Positions 1 to 8,357 of a DNA stretch of 64,000 nucleotides are shown in pieces. The stretch comes from Nitrospirota bacterium (GTDB taxonomy: Bacteria > Nitrospirota > JACRHJ01), in contig JACRHJ010000015.1 of the NCBI GenBank assembly GCA_016212105.1, positions 62,001 to 126,000 on the forward strand, written 5' to 3'. Each line of letters begins with the position of its first letter. Position 1 is the first letter of the stretch. The position numbers and the translations under genes were made by a program. The notes under the pieces were generated by a model. It worked only from the letters and a program-made list of their open reading frames with translations. It was not told where the DNA came from and ran no database searches.

Positions 1-771
1 GACCAGACGGACGTGGACACCTCGCGCCGTGTCGTCGTCCTCGGCCGGGTGGTGAAGAAGGAGCTTTTCGGAGACGCCAACGCGCTCGGAGAGATAGTCG
101 TCGTCGGCGACTCGCGCTACCGTGTCATCGGCATCATGGCGCACAAGGGCGTGACGCTAGGCTGGGACATGGACGACGTGGTGTTCATTCCGGTTACCTC
201 CGGCATGGAGCTGTTCGACACGGACAGGCTGTTCGAGATCCTCGTCCAGGTGGAGAACGAGAACAACATGGAGGTCGCCCGCAGGCAGATAAAGGACGTC
301 CTGATAAAGAGGCACGACAACAAGGAAGACTTCACCATAACCGACCAGGGCGCGATGCTCTCCGCGATGACAAAGATCATGGGCATCATGACTGCCGTCC
401 TCGCGGGCATAGCGGGCATATCGCTCCTCGTCGGCGGCATCGGCATCATGAACATCATGCTGGTATCCGTGCGCGAGAGGACGAGGGAGATAGGCGTCCG
501 GAAGGCGGTCGGCGCGACCAGCCGTGACATACTCGTCCAGTTCCTCATCGAGTCGCTGGCGCTCAGCATGGTGGGAGGCCTGATTGGCATCCTGCTCGCG
601 GTCGGCCTCGCGTTCGGGCTTTCGAAGTTCACGTCGCTGCCGACAAGCGTGTCGCTCTGGTCCATTGTCCTCGCGTTCACGTTCTCGGCCGCGGTCGGGG
701 TCTTCTTCGGGGTATACCCGGCCGTCAAGGCGTCGAGGCTCGACCCAATAGAGGCGCTGAGGTACGAGTAA
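1..771 (+). CDS. MacB-like ABC transporter permease, C-terminal part (5' end outside window)
   Basis: The frame is already open at base 1, so the start lies upstream. The visible 256 residues match the C-terminal half of a MacB/FtsX-family permease: a periplasmic MacB_PCD-like segment (roughly the first 120 residues), then the FtsX core with three membrane segments. Visible hallmarks are the glycine-rich GGIGIMNIMLVSVRERTREI stretch, the conserved IGVRKAVGA turn, and a final segment ending in YPAVKASRLDPIEALRYE, the usual family C-terminus. Such permeases work with an ATPase and a membrane-fusion protein to export lipoproteins, peptides or drugs from the periplasm; the substrate here cannot be told. 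The ATPase gene is presumably upstream, outside the window. Confidence 0.93.
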   Translation, partial: DQTDVDTSRRVVVLGRVVKKELFGDANALGEIVVVGDSRYRVIGIMAHKGVTLGWDMDDVVFIPVTSGMELFDTDRLFEILVQVENENNMEVARRQIKDVLIKRHDNKEDFTITDQGAMLSAMTKIMGIMTAVLAGIAGISLLVGGIGIMNIMLVSVRERTREIGVRKAVGATSRDILVQFLIESLALSMVGGLIGILLAVGLAFGLSKFTSLPTSVSLWSIVLAFTFSAAVGVFFGVYPAVKASRLDPIEALRYE

Positions 772-783
772 AGGGGTCGGGAG

Positions 784-1052
784 CCAAATCCCCCTCATTC
801 CCCCTTTTTCAAAGGGGGAGGTTAAATATTTTGTCCCCACTTTGTAAAAGGGGGGACTACAGCGGGGATTTGCAGTTGACCGTCATTCCCGCGAAGGCGG
901 GAATCCAGGAAGTTGCTCTTTTCTTAATGTAGGGGCAGGCCCCCGTGCCTGCCCTTCATGGGTTTTATTGTAGAGCATTAAGGCAGGGCGGGCACGGGGA
1001 CCCGCCCCTACATGAAAACGAAGAAGGGCCGACACACGGGTCGGCCCCTGCA
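784..1052. repeat. Cluster of intergenic palindromic repeats between permease gene and mqnA
   Basis: The 297-base gap holds no gene. It contains a CCCCC-TTTTTC-AAAGGGGG hairpin (about 786-822, also seen at 41,327). Next is the GTCATTCCCGCGAA/GGCGGGAATCCAG hairpin (882-914). Two facing copies of a GGGGCAGGC/GCCTGCCC-type hairpin follow (929-955 and 981-1013), then a GGGCCGAC/GTCGGCCC hairpin (1023-1051). The last copy abuts the start of mqnA. All recur elsewhere in the window. Confidence 0.85.
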
Positions 1053-1068
1053 TAAAAGCAAGAGACAC

Positions 1069-1902
1069 ATGTCAACAAAACTCCGCATCGGCGAGATCCG
1101 CTACGCAAACTGCACGCCGATATACACCACTCTCAAGAAGCATGCCGACTGCCGGGAATACGAGTTCGTCACTGGCGAGCCGGCGGCGCTTAACGCCATG
1201 CTCGCCGCGGGCGAGCTGGACGTCAGCCCGTCGTCTTCCATAGAATACGTCCGCCACGCAGGCGATTACCTGATAGTCCCGGATGTGTCCATCAGCTCGA
1301 CCGGCGACATAATGAGCATCCTTCTTTTCTCGCGCGTGCCGGTTGAGAGTCTCGGCGGAAAGACAATTGCCGTCTCGTCCGCGTCCGCCACGTCTACCGT
1401 GCTTCTGTCCGTGCTCCTGAAGAACAAATATGGTGTCAATGCCGAGCTTGTCCCGTGCAGGCCGGAGCTTGCGTCCATGCTCGAAGGCCGGGACGCCGCG
1501 CTTCTTATTGGCGACGAGGCGCTCAAGGAGAACCTTGCGCTTCCGCCGGAGAGCGGGATCTTTGTTTACGACCTGGGCGGTATATGGCGGGAGTTCACGG
1601 GGCTCCCGTTCGTGTTCGCGCTCTGGATGGTGAGGGAGGACGCGGCCCGCAGGGAGCCTGGGCTCGTGGACAGGTTCAAAGCCGACATCGTTGCGGCGCG
1701 CACCGCCGCGTCCGGGGCATACCCGGAGATAGCGGCCGGCGCGGCCGAGGCCGCGTGGATGGGAGGCTCCGGTCTCGTTGACTACTGGAGTACGGTGTCG
1801 TACGAACTCGGCCCGGAACACGTAAGGGGACTAAGCCGGTTTTATGACCTCGCTGCTGGCGTCGGGGCATGTCCGGCGGGCGTGAAGCTGAGGTTTGTGT
1901 AA
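1069..1902 (+). CDS. mqnA: Chorismate dehydratase MqnA (futalosine menaquinone pathway)
   Basis: MqnA removes water from chorismate to give 3-enolpyruvoylbenzoate, the first step of futalosine-type menaquinone synthesis. The 277-residue product starts STKLRIGEIRYANCTPIY after Met, the family's typical N-terminus. It then shows the periplasmic-binding-protein-like fold signature VSPSSSIEYVRH and the ligand-loop region VSSASATSTVLLSVLL. An in-frame ATG at 1012 exists, but the 19 residues between it and 1069 are translated repeat DNA, so I chose 1069. No other mqn genes are nearby. Reading is from family resemblance; I could not run a search. Confidence 0.88.
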   Translation: MSTKLRIGEIRYANCTPIYTTLKKHADCREYEFVTGEPAALNAMLAAGELDVSPSSSIEYVRHAGDYLIVPDVSISSTGDIMSILLFSRVPVESLGGKTIAVSSASATSTVLLSVLLKNKYGVNAELVPCRPELASMLEGRDAALLIGDEALKENLALPPESGIFVYDLGGIWREFTGLPFVFALWMVREDAARREPGLVDRFKADIVAARTAASGAYPEIAAGAAEAAWMGGSGLVDYWSTVSYELGPEHVRGLSRFYDLAAGVGACPAGVKLRFV

Positions 1903-1975
1903 GCCGTTATTTATTGACTTTTCACGGTTTATTGTGTACATTGGACTATGTGACATCCAATGAAGGCGCGCCGCG

Positions 1976-2599
1976 ATGAAGCCTGAAAAATTAGCATTCC
2001 CGGCCACGGCGGTAATACTCGCCGGAGGCGAGAACAGCAGGATGGGGACCCCCAAGTCCTTCGTGAGGGTGGGCGGGGTGACCATCATCGAGCGCGAGCT
2101 TCGGGCGCTTTCGCCGCTGTTCGACGAGGTGGTGGTCGTGACACGCGACCCGGCGCTCTACGCCGGGCTCGGGTGCAGGGTGGCGGGAGACGTTACCGGC
2201 TACCTGGACGTGCGCGGCCCGCTCATCGGCGTGTACAGCGGCATACAGGCCGCAAGGAACGAATACATATTCGTTGCCGGGTGCGACATGCCGTTCATGG
2301 AGCCGGGACTTGTGCGCTACATGGCGGCGCTCGCGCCGGGCCGAGACGCAGTGGTACCGAGGGTGGGCCCGTACCTGGAACCGCTCTTCGCGTTCTACAG
2401 AAGCACGGCCGGTCAGGCGCTGGAGGATGCGCTCCGGCAGGGCGGCAAAAGGCTTCAGGACGTGTACAAAAGCCTCGACGTCATGTACGTCGCGGAGGAC
2501 GAGGCGAGGGGTCTCGACCCGGAGCTACAGTCGTTTTTCAACGTGAACACGCCTGCTGACCTGGCAGTGGCGGAGTCCAGTGTCAAGGTCTGCGGATAA
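1976..2599 (+). CDS. mobA: Molybdenum cofactor guanylyltransferase MobA
   Basis: MobA transfers GMP from GTP to molybdopterin, making the bis-MGD cofactor of many anaerobic oxidoreductases. The 207-residue protein opens with the nucleotidyltransferase loop VILAGGENSRMGTPKSFV (about residues 12-29). Other family marks are the VVVVTRDP segment, the DVRGPLIGVYSGI segment (about residues 80-92) and the metal-binding FVAGCDMPFM (about residues 99-108). Length fits MobA. It is followed after 33 bases by tatA. MobA products are often cofactors of Tat-exported enzymes, so the pairing is sensible but not proof of joint function. Substrate choice (GTP versus CTP) is assumed from the MobA-like signature. 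Confidence 0.87.
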   Translation: MKPEKLAFPATAVILAGGENSRMGTPKSFVRVGGVTIIERELRALSPLFDEVVVVTRDPALYAGLGCRVAGDVTGYLDVRGPLIGVYSGIQAARNEYIFVAGCDMPFMEPGLVRYMAALAPGRDAVVPRVGPYLEPLFAFYRSTAGQALEDALRQGGKRLQDVYKSLDVMYVAEDEARGLDPELQSFFNVNTPADLAVAESSVKVCG

Positions 2600-2601
2600 C
2601 A

Positions 2602-2618
2602 CCGGACTTGTTGTCCGG
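2602..2618. other. Small perfect hairpin between mobA and tatA
   Basis: CCGGAC (2602-2607) and GTCCGG (2613-2618) form a 6-bp stem with a TTGTT loop, starting two bases after the mobA stop. There is no T-run after it, so it is not a classical terminator. It could be an mRNA-processing or stability element. Confidence 0.5.
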
Positions 2619-2632
2619 GATGGGGGTACTTG

Positions 2633-2815
2633 ATGGGCAGAATAGGTTTGCCGGAACTCGTAATCGTCCTGGTTATCGTTATCCTCGTGTTCGGCGCGGG
2701 CAGGCTTCCGCAGCTCGGCGAGGGGCTCGGCAAGGCGATATCCAACTTCAAAAAGACGCTGGGCGGAAAAAGCGACGACGACGTCGTCAACGGCGGGAAG
2801 GCCGAGAAGAAGTAG
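2633..2815 (+). CDS. tatA: Twin-arginine translocase subunit TatA/TatE
   Basis: This 60-residue protein is a Tat pore component that helps export folded, often cofactor-bearing proteins. It shows the standard plan: a short N-terminus with [20 protein letters not shown] (membrane helix about residues 4-22), the [17 protein letters not shown] hinge and amphipathic helix, then a charged lysine/aspartate tail. The ATG at 2633 is preferred; the TTG one codon earlier (2630) is in frame but needless. No tatC is in the window. It lies between mobA and the TPR lipoprotein gene in the same orientation with tight spacing, so the three are probably co-transcribed. Confidence 0.93.
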   Translation: MGRIGLPELVIVLVIVILVFGAGRLPQLGEGLGKAISNFKKTLGGKSDDDVVNGGKAEKK

Positions 2816-2818
2816 CAC

Positions 2819-4648
2819 ATGATTAAATCAAGCTGGTTGAAGTTCGCGGCGCTCGCGTCCGCGCTGTCCATCCTTGCCTCGTGCGCCGTGGCGGGCCCGG
2901 CCGCGACCGGCGCAAGCGCGCCTTCTGCGCCGGTGAAGAAAACCCTGCCCCACCACGTGGACCAGGCATACCTGCACTTCATGAAGGGGTACTTAAACGA
3001 GAGGGACGGCGACATACAGTCCGCGATGAACGAGTACACCGCCGCACTGACGTACGACACGAACTCGCCGGTGCTTATGATAGCGATGGCGAGGTCCTTC
3101 ATGAGGCAGGGGCGGTTCACCGAGGGCGGGCAGTACGCGGAGGCCGCAATAAAGGCCGACCCGGCTTACGTCCCGGCGCACATGTTCCTCGGAGGGCTTT
3201 ATGCATCCTCCGGGAAGCTCGACGCGGCCGCCTCGGCATACGACAAGGCGATAGAGCTTGCGCCGGACAAGGCCGACGCCTACATATACCTGAGCAACCT
3301 CTACGCGAGCCGGAAGGAGTTCGACAAGGCGGTCGCCGTCATGGAGCGGTTCAAGGCCAGCAAGGAGGGCTCGGTAATGGCCGAGTTCTACCTCGGCAGG
3401 ATATACGGCGACATGAAAGAGTACGACAAGGCGCTCGAGGCGTTCGGCAGGGCCGCCGAGGACAGGCCGGATTTGGAACTCGCCCACATGAGCATGGCCG
3501 CGATATACGAGATGAAGGGCGACACCAGCAAGGCCGTAGAGACGTACAAAGGGATGCTGGAGAAGGACCCGGCCAACCTCGAGGTAAAGGACAGGCTCGC
3601 CCAGGTGTATCTCCAGGGCAACGACTACGCCGGGGCAAGAGAACAGCTCGAAGGCATCCTGATGCTGAGGCCGGACAACCCGGAGGCGATGACCACGCTC
3701 GGGCTTATTTACGTCCAGGAGAAGGAGTACGGAAAGGCCGTCGAGCAGTTCGAGTGGCTCAGCTCACTCCACCCGGACGACACTAAGCCGCGCCAGTACC
3801 TGTCCGCGATATACGAGGAGACCGGCGAGTACGGCAAGGCGGAGGAGCAGTACCGTGCAATAGTCCAGAAGGACCCCAAGGACACCGAGGCGATACTGCA
3901 CCTTGCGTACCTTATAGAGAAGACCAAGGGCATGGACAGCGCCGTGGAGTACCTGAAGGGCGTGTCGAGCGGACATCCGATGCAGGCCGAGTTCTATCTA
4001 TACCTCGGCGCGACGCTCATCCAGACCGGCAGGCCGGAAGACGCGGTCGAGTACCTGAACAAGGCGCTCCCGCTCGCCAAGGCCAAGGACAAGGTGTACT
4101 TCAACCTCGGCGTCGCGTACGACAAGCTCAAGGACATGGAGAAGATGGTCGAGAACCTGAAGCTCGCCATCGAGGCCAACCCGGAGAATACCGAGGCGCT
4201 CAACTACCTGGGGTACAGCTTCGCCGACAGGGGCATAAGGCTGGACGAGGCGCTGTCGCTTATCGAGCGCGCCCTCAAGCTCGATCCGGACAACGGGTTC
4301 TACATCGACAGCCTCGCGTGGATTTACTTCAAGATGGGCAACCTCGACCGCGCCGTGGTCGAGATGCAGAAGGCGGTGGACGCCGAGGCCGACGACCCGG
4401 TGCTCCGCGAGCACCTTGGCGACATTTACCTCAAGAAGGGCATGGCCGAGGCGGCGAAGGCCCAGTGGGAGAAGGCGCTGGAACTCGACTCGGCCAACAC
4501 GGCGCTCATCGAGAAGTTCAGGGCGGCGGGCTTCGGCGAGCCGCCTGTCCCGCCCGCCCCGGCAGGCGAGGGCGGCAAGGACGGCAAGGACGGCAAGGCG
4601 CCCGCGACGGGCGGGGCGGTTAATGGGCTGCACGGGGCAGGGGTGTAA
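2819..4648 (+). CDS. Large TPR-repeat lipoprotein
   Basis: The 609-residue protein starts three bases after tatA stops. It has a lipoprotein signal peptide with lipobox LASC (Cys about residue 22), so it is probably anchored in the outer membrane. From about residue 40 to 575 it consists of back-to-back 34-residue tetratricopeptide repeats, for example AYIYLSNLYASRKEFDKAV and ALNYLGYSFADRGIRLDEAL; I estimate about 15. The last 30 residues are a low-complexity Gly/Lys/Asp/Pro tail. Proteins of this plan are protein-protein scaffolds, often linked to exopolysaccharide or pilus assembly. Nothing in this one shows the partner, and I do not assign a specific role. Confidence 0.85.
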   Translation: MIKSSWLKFAALASALSILASCAVAGPAATGASAPSAPVKKTLPHHVDQAYLHFMKGYLNERDGDIQSAMNEYTAALTYDTNSPVLMIAMARSFMRQGRFTEGGQYAEAAIKADPAYVPAHMFLGGLYASSGKLDAAASAYDKAIELAPDKADAYIYLSNLYASRKEFDKAVAVMERFKASKEGSVMAEFYLGRIYGDMKEYDKALEAFGRAAEDRPDLELAHMSMAAIYEMKGDTSKAVETYKGMLEKDPANLEVKDRLAQVYLQGNDYAGAREQLEGILMLRPDNPEAMTTLGLIYVQEKEYGKAVEQFEWLSSLHPDDTKPRQYLSAIYEETGEYGKAEEQYRAIVQKDPKDTEAILHLAYLIEKTKGMDSAVEYLKGVSSGHPMQAEFYLYLGATLIQTGRPEDAVEYLNKALPLAKAKDKVYFNLGVAYDKLKDMEKMVENLKLAIEANPENTEALNYLGYSFADRGIRLDEALSLIERALKLDPDNGFYIDSLAWIYFKMGNLDRAVVEMQKAVDAEADDPVLREHLGDIYLKKGMAEAAKAQWEKALELDSANTALIEKFRAAGFGEPPVPPAPAGEGGKDGKDGKAPATGGAVNGLHGAGV

Positions 4649-4678
4649 CGGGACTGTTCTGGCGAGCCGCAAACCATG

Positions 4679-5060
4679 TCATTGTGAGGAGTCCCGCGTT
4701 TCGCGGGACGACGCGGCAATCTCCTCCGCTGGTTTATAAGGTATGGGGCCGACCCGTATGTCGGCCCTTGTTTTTGTCTTGTCGCCCCGTGCTTGACACG
4801 GGGGCCAGGAAGTTGTAGCTGCCCGATTCATCGGGCGTCTTAAATGCAAGGGCCGACACATAGGTCGGCCCCTGCAAATGGATTGGGCGCGGCACACCGC
4901 GCCCATGAAAGTCAATCATATACAAGCGGATTCTTCGCGGAGTTTACCCTGAGCGTAGTCGAAGGGCTCGGAATGACATCTCAAATTCCTGGATTCCCGC
5001 CTTCGCGGGAATGACGGTCATAAATCAAGAAGGGCCGACACACGGGTCGGCCCCTACATA
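4679..5060. repeat. Tandem array of unlike intergenic hairpin repeats
   Basis: The 458-base gap between two convergent genes holds no ORF of substance. In order it contains a GTCATTGTGAGGAG..GCGGCAATCTCCTCC hairpin (4679-4730), a GGGCCGAC/GTCGGCCC hairpin (4745-4769) and a CCCCGTGCTTGACACGGGG hairpin (4792-4810). A GCCCGATTCATCGGGC hairpin follows (4817-4837; recurs near 47,410), then another GGCCGAC hairpin (4849-4878). Next come a GATTCTTCGC..GGAATGACA hairpin with an internal insert (4928-4976), the TTCCCGC/GCGGGAA hairpin in reverse (4987-5015) and a third GGCCGAC hairpin (5031-5059). Confidence 0.85.
4746..4775 (+). terminator. Probable intrinsic terminator after the TPR lipoprotein gene
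   Basis: GGGCCGAC (4746-4753) pairs with GTCGGCCC (4760-4767) over a 6-base loop and is followed by TTGTTTTT. The stem is one of the dispersed repeats that happens to carry a T-tract, about 100 bases past the stop codon. Confidence 0.6.
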
Positions 5061-5106
5061 AAACCTCCTCGAACACGAAACACGAACACGCCCCACGGCT
5101 TTATTA

Positions 5107-6666
5107 TCACACCACCTGCGGCAGGTGAATCGTAAACGTCGTCCCCTTACCCTTCACGCTCGAAACCATGATGTTGCCCTCGTGCGCCTCTATGATGGTC
5201 TTGGCGATATACAGTCCGAGGCCGGAACCCTTCGTCTTGCTGGACGCGTTTCCCTGGTAGTACTTGTCGAAGAGCATCGGCAACTCCTCCTCGGGTATCC
5301 CGACCCCGGTATCCGAAATCTCCATGACGACGTATCCGTCGTCCGAGTGGTATGCGTTGACCGATATGGAGCCGCCGGGCGGCGTGAACTTGACGGAGTT
5401 TGAGAGCAGGTTGCAGATAACCCGCTCGATATGCTCCTTGTCCACGGAGACACGCGGCATGTTGGGCGAAAGCCTCGTCTCGGCCATAAGCCCCTTGTCC
5501 TTGAACAGCGGGTCCATGTATTTCAGGCTTTCGAGGATTATCGGCTCGATCTTCACCGGCTTCGGCGTCATGGACATCAGGTGCTTGTCCAGCTTGTCCG
5601 CCGACAGGAAGTTTTTCACAAGGCTCAGGAGTTTCTGGGAGTTGACCTGTATCGCCTCCATGGAGGTGCGCATGTCTCCCTCGACAGGGCCGAAGTCGTT
5701 GTTCAGTATGAGCGCGCTGTACCCCATTATGGAGGTCAGCGGCGTCTTCAGGTCGTGCGTGAGGAGCGTTATGAACTCCTCCTTCTCTGTCTCCAGCTTC
5801 TTCTCCTTCGTCACGTCCTTGCAGATCCCGACGAAACGGTTGTTCGAGTCGTCGTCCGAGACGGGGGAGAGGCTCAACATCTGGTGGCTCGTGCCGCCTT
5901 CCGCGCCGACGACGGATACCTTGAGGTTCTGGAACCGTTCGCCCTTCTCTCCGGCGAGCTTAAGTGCCGTAAGGACCACGTCCCGGTCCGCCTCGGAGGC
6001 TATGTCAGCGAACCTCATCCCGAACAGCCGGTCGCGCGTGTGTCCGAGCACACCCTCCGCCGACACGTTCAGGTAGCATATCCTGCCGTCTGAGTCGAGC
6101 GTGAAGATTGCGTCCGTGGTGCTCTCTATTATGTTGTTGAGGAACCGCTTGGAGCGGCGCAACTCGCGTGTCTTCTCCTCGACCTTCTCCTCCAGCTCGT
6201 TCGCGTACTCCTGGAGCCGCTCCTCCATGTTCACGCGCTCGGTTATGTCGAGTATTATCTCGACCGCACCAATGACCCTGCCTTGCTTGTCCTTGATCGG
6301 GACGCCTACGTTCTCGACGACGAGGTCGGGCCTGGAGCGCCGGACGAACTTGAACGGCTTGCCGGTCTGAAGCGCGGTCCTCACCCCGCAGACGTCGCAG
6401 ATCCGCTCCTCGCCGGTCCGCGACGGGTCGTCCTTGTGCATGCCGTTCACGTCGTAGCAGAACTTGCCGGCAACCTCATCGGACTTCAGGCCGGTCTTCT
6501 TTTCAAGGTAGGGGTTTATGCGGATGTAGCGCATGTCGGGCGTGAGGTACGAGAGGCCGACCGGCAGGTTGGCGAATATGGCCTCGTACTGGGTATACGG
6601 ATCCATAAGGTCCTCGACGTCCCGAACCCTGCTCCCGAACAGCCTGTTAATAAGCTTCTTGAGCAT
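5107..6666 (-). CDS. PAS-PAS sensor histidine kinase
   Basis: The 519-residue protein has no obvious membrane segments, so it is probably cytoplasmic. Order: PAS domain 1 (about residues 25-143), a coiled coil (about 144-172), PAS domain 2 (about 172-288), a HisKA dimerisation domain with phospho-acceptor H304 in LLTHDLKTPL, and a HATPase domain with N, G1 (ISDTGVGIP) and G2 (GSGLGLYIAK) boxes. PAS 1 carries C70 in KFCYDV and C90/C93 in ICDVCG, a cysteine pattern that may bind metal or sense redox state (inference). No response regulator is adjacent, so this is an orphan kinase. It converges on the TPR lipoprotein operon across a repeat-filled gap. Confidence 0.92.
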   Translation of the reverse strand: MLKKLINRLFGSRVRDVEDLMDPYTQYEAIFANLPVGLSYLTPDMRYIRINPYLEKKTGLKSDEVAGKFCYDVNGMHKDDPSRTGEERICDVCGVRTALQTGKPFKFVRRSRPDLVVENVGVPIKDKQGRVIGAVEIILDITERVNMEERLQEYANELEEKVEEKTRELRRSKRFLNNIIESTTDAIFTLDSDGRICYLNVSAEGVLGHTRDRLFGMRFADIASEADRDVVLTALKLAGEKGERFQNLKVSVVGAEGGTSHQMLSLSPVSDDDSNNRFVGICKDVTKEKKLETEKEEFITLLTHDLKTPLTSIMGYSALILNNDFGPVEGDMRTSMEAIQVNSQKLLSLVKNFLSADKLDKHLMSMTPKPVKIEPIILESLKYMDPLFKDKGLMAETRLSPNMPRVSVDKEHIERVICNLLSNSVKFTPPGGSISVNAYHSDDGYVVMEISDTGVGIPEEELPMLFDKYYQGNASSKTKGSGLGLYIAKTIIEAHEGNIMVSSVKGKGTTFTIHLPQVV

Positions 6667-6913
6667 TCCGCGCCCTGCCAGTGGGGTGATATTATCCGAG
6701 TCAGCTTATCATAATTGATGTATAAGCAAAAAACGGGCCAACTCTGTCATGGAGGCGTATTTTTATCCCGGAGGGCCTCACATTGGCTTAAAATGGTTTA
6801 ATAATAGCCTGCAAGAGTTCAATATATGAAGTTATATCGTATATTAATGCGCGATAACACTCATATATTGCGTGCCTTGCGCGAATTTTAGTGGTACACC
6901 GGTTTGATTCGGC

Positions 6914-6942
6914 TTGACTTTTTTTGCGCGCGAATATAGACT
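6914..6942 (+). promoter_or_regulatory. Possible sigma-70 promoter just ahead of ispE
   Basis: TTGACT (6914-6919) lies 17 bases before TAGACT (6937-6942), or 15 before TATAGA (6935-6940). The ispE ATG is at 6952, so the predicted transcript would have almost no 5' leader and no Shine-Dalgarno sequence. The rest of the 285-base gap (6667-6951) is unusually AT-rich and holds nothing else I can name. Confidence 0.4.
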
Positions 6943-6951
6943 GCGCATTCC

Positions 6952-7842
6952 ATGAAAACGGTTACGCTCAAGATAAAGGCCCCGGCCAAGGTCAATTTCG
7001 TCCTGGAGGTAGTCGGCAGGAGGCCGGACGGATACCACGACCTGGTGAGCGTCATGCAGGCGCTTGAGCTTGCGGACGAGCTGACGCTGACGCGCACCGG
7101 CTCCGGGGTCGAGGTCAGATGCGACCACCCGGAGGTGCCTGTGGGGCCGGGCAACATCGCGTACCGGGCGGCCGAGGCTGTACTCCGCGAGGGCGGGTTT
7201 TCTGGCGGCGTAAGTATACACATAAAGAAGGTTATACCCGTCGCTGCCGGGCTCGGCGGGGGCTCCAGCGACGCTGCCGCGGCGATGAAGGGCGTGGCCA
7301 TGCTTTATGGGCTCGAAATCCAGAAAGGTCGCATGGCGGATATCGCGCTCGGCCTCGGCGCGGACGTCCCGTTCTTCCTTTCATGGCCCTGCGCCCTGGC
7401 CCAGGGGGTTGGAGAGAGGCTTACGGAGCTGCCTCCCACGGAGGAGACCTGGATAGTCCTGGTCAAGCCGCCGTTCGGGGTATCGACCGCCTGGGTTTAT
7501 TCGCAATTAAATTTAGGGTTGACAAACACATACAATAGTATTACACTTCCACCGTTTGAGGGCCGACCGTTAAACGCCGGCACCCTCGTTTCATGCCTTC
7601 GGAACGACCTCGAACGGGTGACTGTCTCAAAGTACCCGCTGATAAAGGAAATCAAGGAAAGGCTGCTGGAGACCGGTGCCGTCGCCGCCATGATGTCGGG
7701 GAGCGGCCCCACCGTTTTCGGTGTATACCGGGACAGGGCAGGGGCGGAGGCCTCGGCCCGGAGTCTCGACGGGGCCGGATGGGCCGTCCATGTGACGAGG
7801 ACCATCCTGGCCTGGCCGGAGCCCGAACGGGCGCCGGGTTAG
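6952..7842 (+). CDS. ispE: 4-diphosphocytidyl-2-C-methyl-D-erythritol kinase IspE
   Basis: IspE phosphorylates CDP-methylerythritol in the MEP pathway to isoprenoids. The 296-residue protein has the GHMP-kinase plan. The substrate end is APAKVNFVLEVVGRRPDGYH near the N-terminus, the ATP loop PVAAGLGGGSSDAAA lies at about residues 98-112, and the C-terminal motif is MSGSGPTVFGVY at about residues 247-258. Length is normal. It heads a block (spoVG, tRNA-Gln, prs, rplY, pth) whose order is typical of deltaproteobacteria. The start at 6952 keeps the standard N-terminus but has no visible ribosome-binding site. Confidence 0.96.
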   Translation: MKTVTLKIKAPAKVNFVLEVVGRRPDGYHDLVSVMQALELADELTLTRTGSGVEVRCDHPEVPVGPGNIAYRAAEAVLREGGFSGGVSIHIKKVIPVAAGLGGGSSDAAAAMKGVAMLYGLEIQKGRMADIALGLGADVPFFLSWPCALAQGVGERLTELPPTEETWIVLVKPPFGVSTAWVYSQLNLGLTNTYNSITLPPFEGRPLNAGTLVSCLRNDLERVTVSKYPLIKEIKERLLETGAVAAMMSGSGPTVFGVYRDRAGAEASARSLDGAGWAVHVTRTILAWPEPERAPG

Positions 7843-7872
7843 TTCCTTGAAACCGTTTTCCTGGGGGCGCAC

Positions 7873-8133
7873 ATGGAGGTCACCGAAGTCAAGGTATTTC
7901 CGGTTACTGAGGAGAAGCTCAAGGCATACGTCACCATCACCCTTGACAACGCGTTCGTTGTCAGGGACCTCAAGATAATCGAGGGGAAGACCGGCTGCTT
8001 CGTCGCCATGCCCAGCAAGAAGCGGAAAGACGGCACATACAGGGACATGGCCCACCCGCTCAACACCGAGACGCGCGACATGATAGAGACTACCGTCATG
8101 GCCGAGTACCACAGGGAGATGGCGCGCCTCTGA
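7873..8133 (+). CDS. spoVG: SpoVG-family regulator
   Basis: The 86-residue protein matches the SpoVG family from end to end: VTEVKVFPVTEEKLKAYVTI, then the DNA/RNA-binding alpha-helical part with the nearly invariant VAMPSKKRKDGTYRDMAHP and the closing IETTVMAEYHR. In Bacillus and Borrelia SpoVG binds nucleic acid and tunes gene expression, and it is common in non-sporulating deltaproteobacteria next to ispE. It lies 30 bases after ispE and before tRNA-Gln. Its targets here are unknown. Confidence 0.95.
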   Translation: MEVTEVKVFPVTEEKLKAYVTITLDNAFVVRDLKIIEGKTGCFVAMPSKKRKDGTYRDMAHPLNTETRDMIETTVMAEYHREMARL

Positions 8134-8171
8134 GCAGTACTGCCTTATCCGTTTTGACTCGCAAAAGTTTT

Positions 8172-8202
8172 TGGGCCGCCTTTTTTCAAAAAGGCGGGAC
8201 CT
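8172..8202. repeat. Dispersed GCCGCC-T6/A5-GGCGG hairpin, copy 1
   Basis: CCGCCTTTTT and AAAAAGGCGG form a hairpin between spoVG and tRNA-Gln. The block TTTGGGCCGCCTTTTT..AAAAAGGCGGGAC recurs at 34,905-34,937 just before miaA. Each copy sits immediately 5' of a translation-related gene (tRNA-Gln, miaA). It could act as a weak terminator, but no clean T-tract follows the stem. Confidence 0.7.
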
Positions 8203-8238
8203 TATAAGTTTGACCTGGGTTTAACATCGCTCTTGAAT

Positions 8239-8313
8239 TGGGGCGTCGACAAGTGGTAAGTCAGGAGATTTTGGCTCTCCCATCCCCAGGTTCGAATCCT
8301 GGCGCCCCAGCCA
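8239..8313 (+). tRNA. tRNA-Gln (TTG)
   Basis: The acceptor stem TGGGGCG pairs with CGCCCCA (8303-8309), the discriminator is G, and CCA is encoded (8311-8313). The anticodon stem GGAGA/TCTCC encloses loop TTTTGGC with anticodon TTG. The T arm CCAGG-TTCGAAT-CCTGG is intact. It lies between spoVG and prs, the conserved deltaproteobacterial location. Confidence 0.96.
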
Positions 8314-8357
8314 GGATTAATTTGTCAATGCATCAAGCAGAATAGGCGCACAACACC

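Noticed and set aside
883-1068. Small leftward frame across the repeats before mqnA
   Set aside because: It is translation of palindromic repeats, which often produces spurious ORFs.
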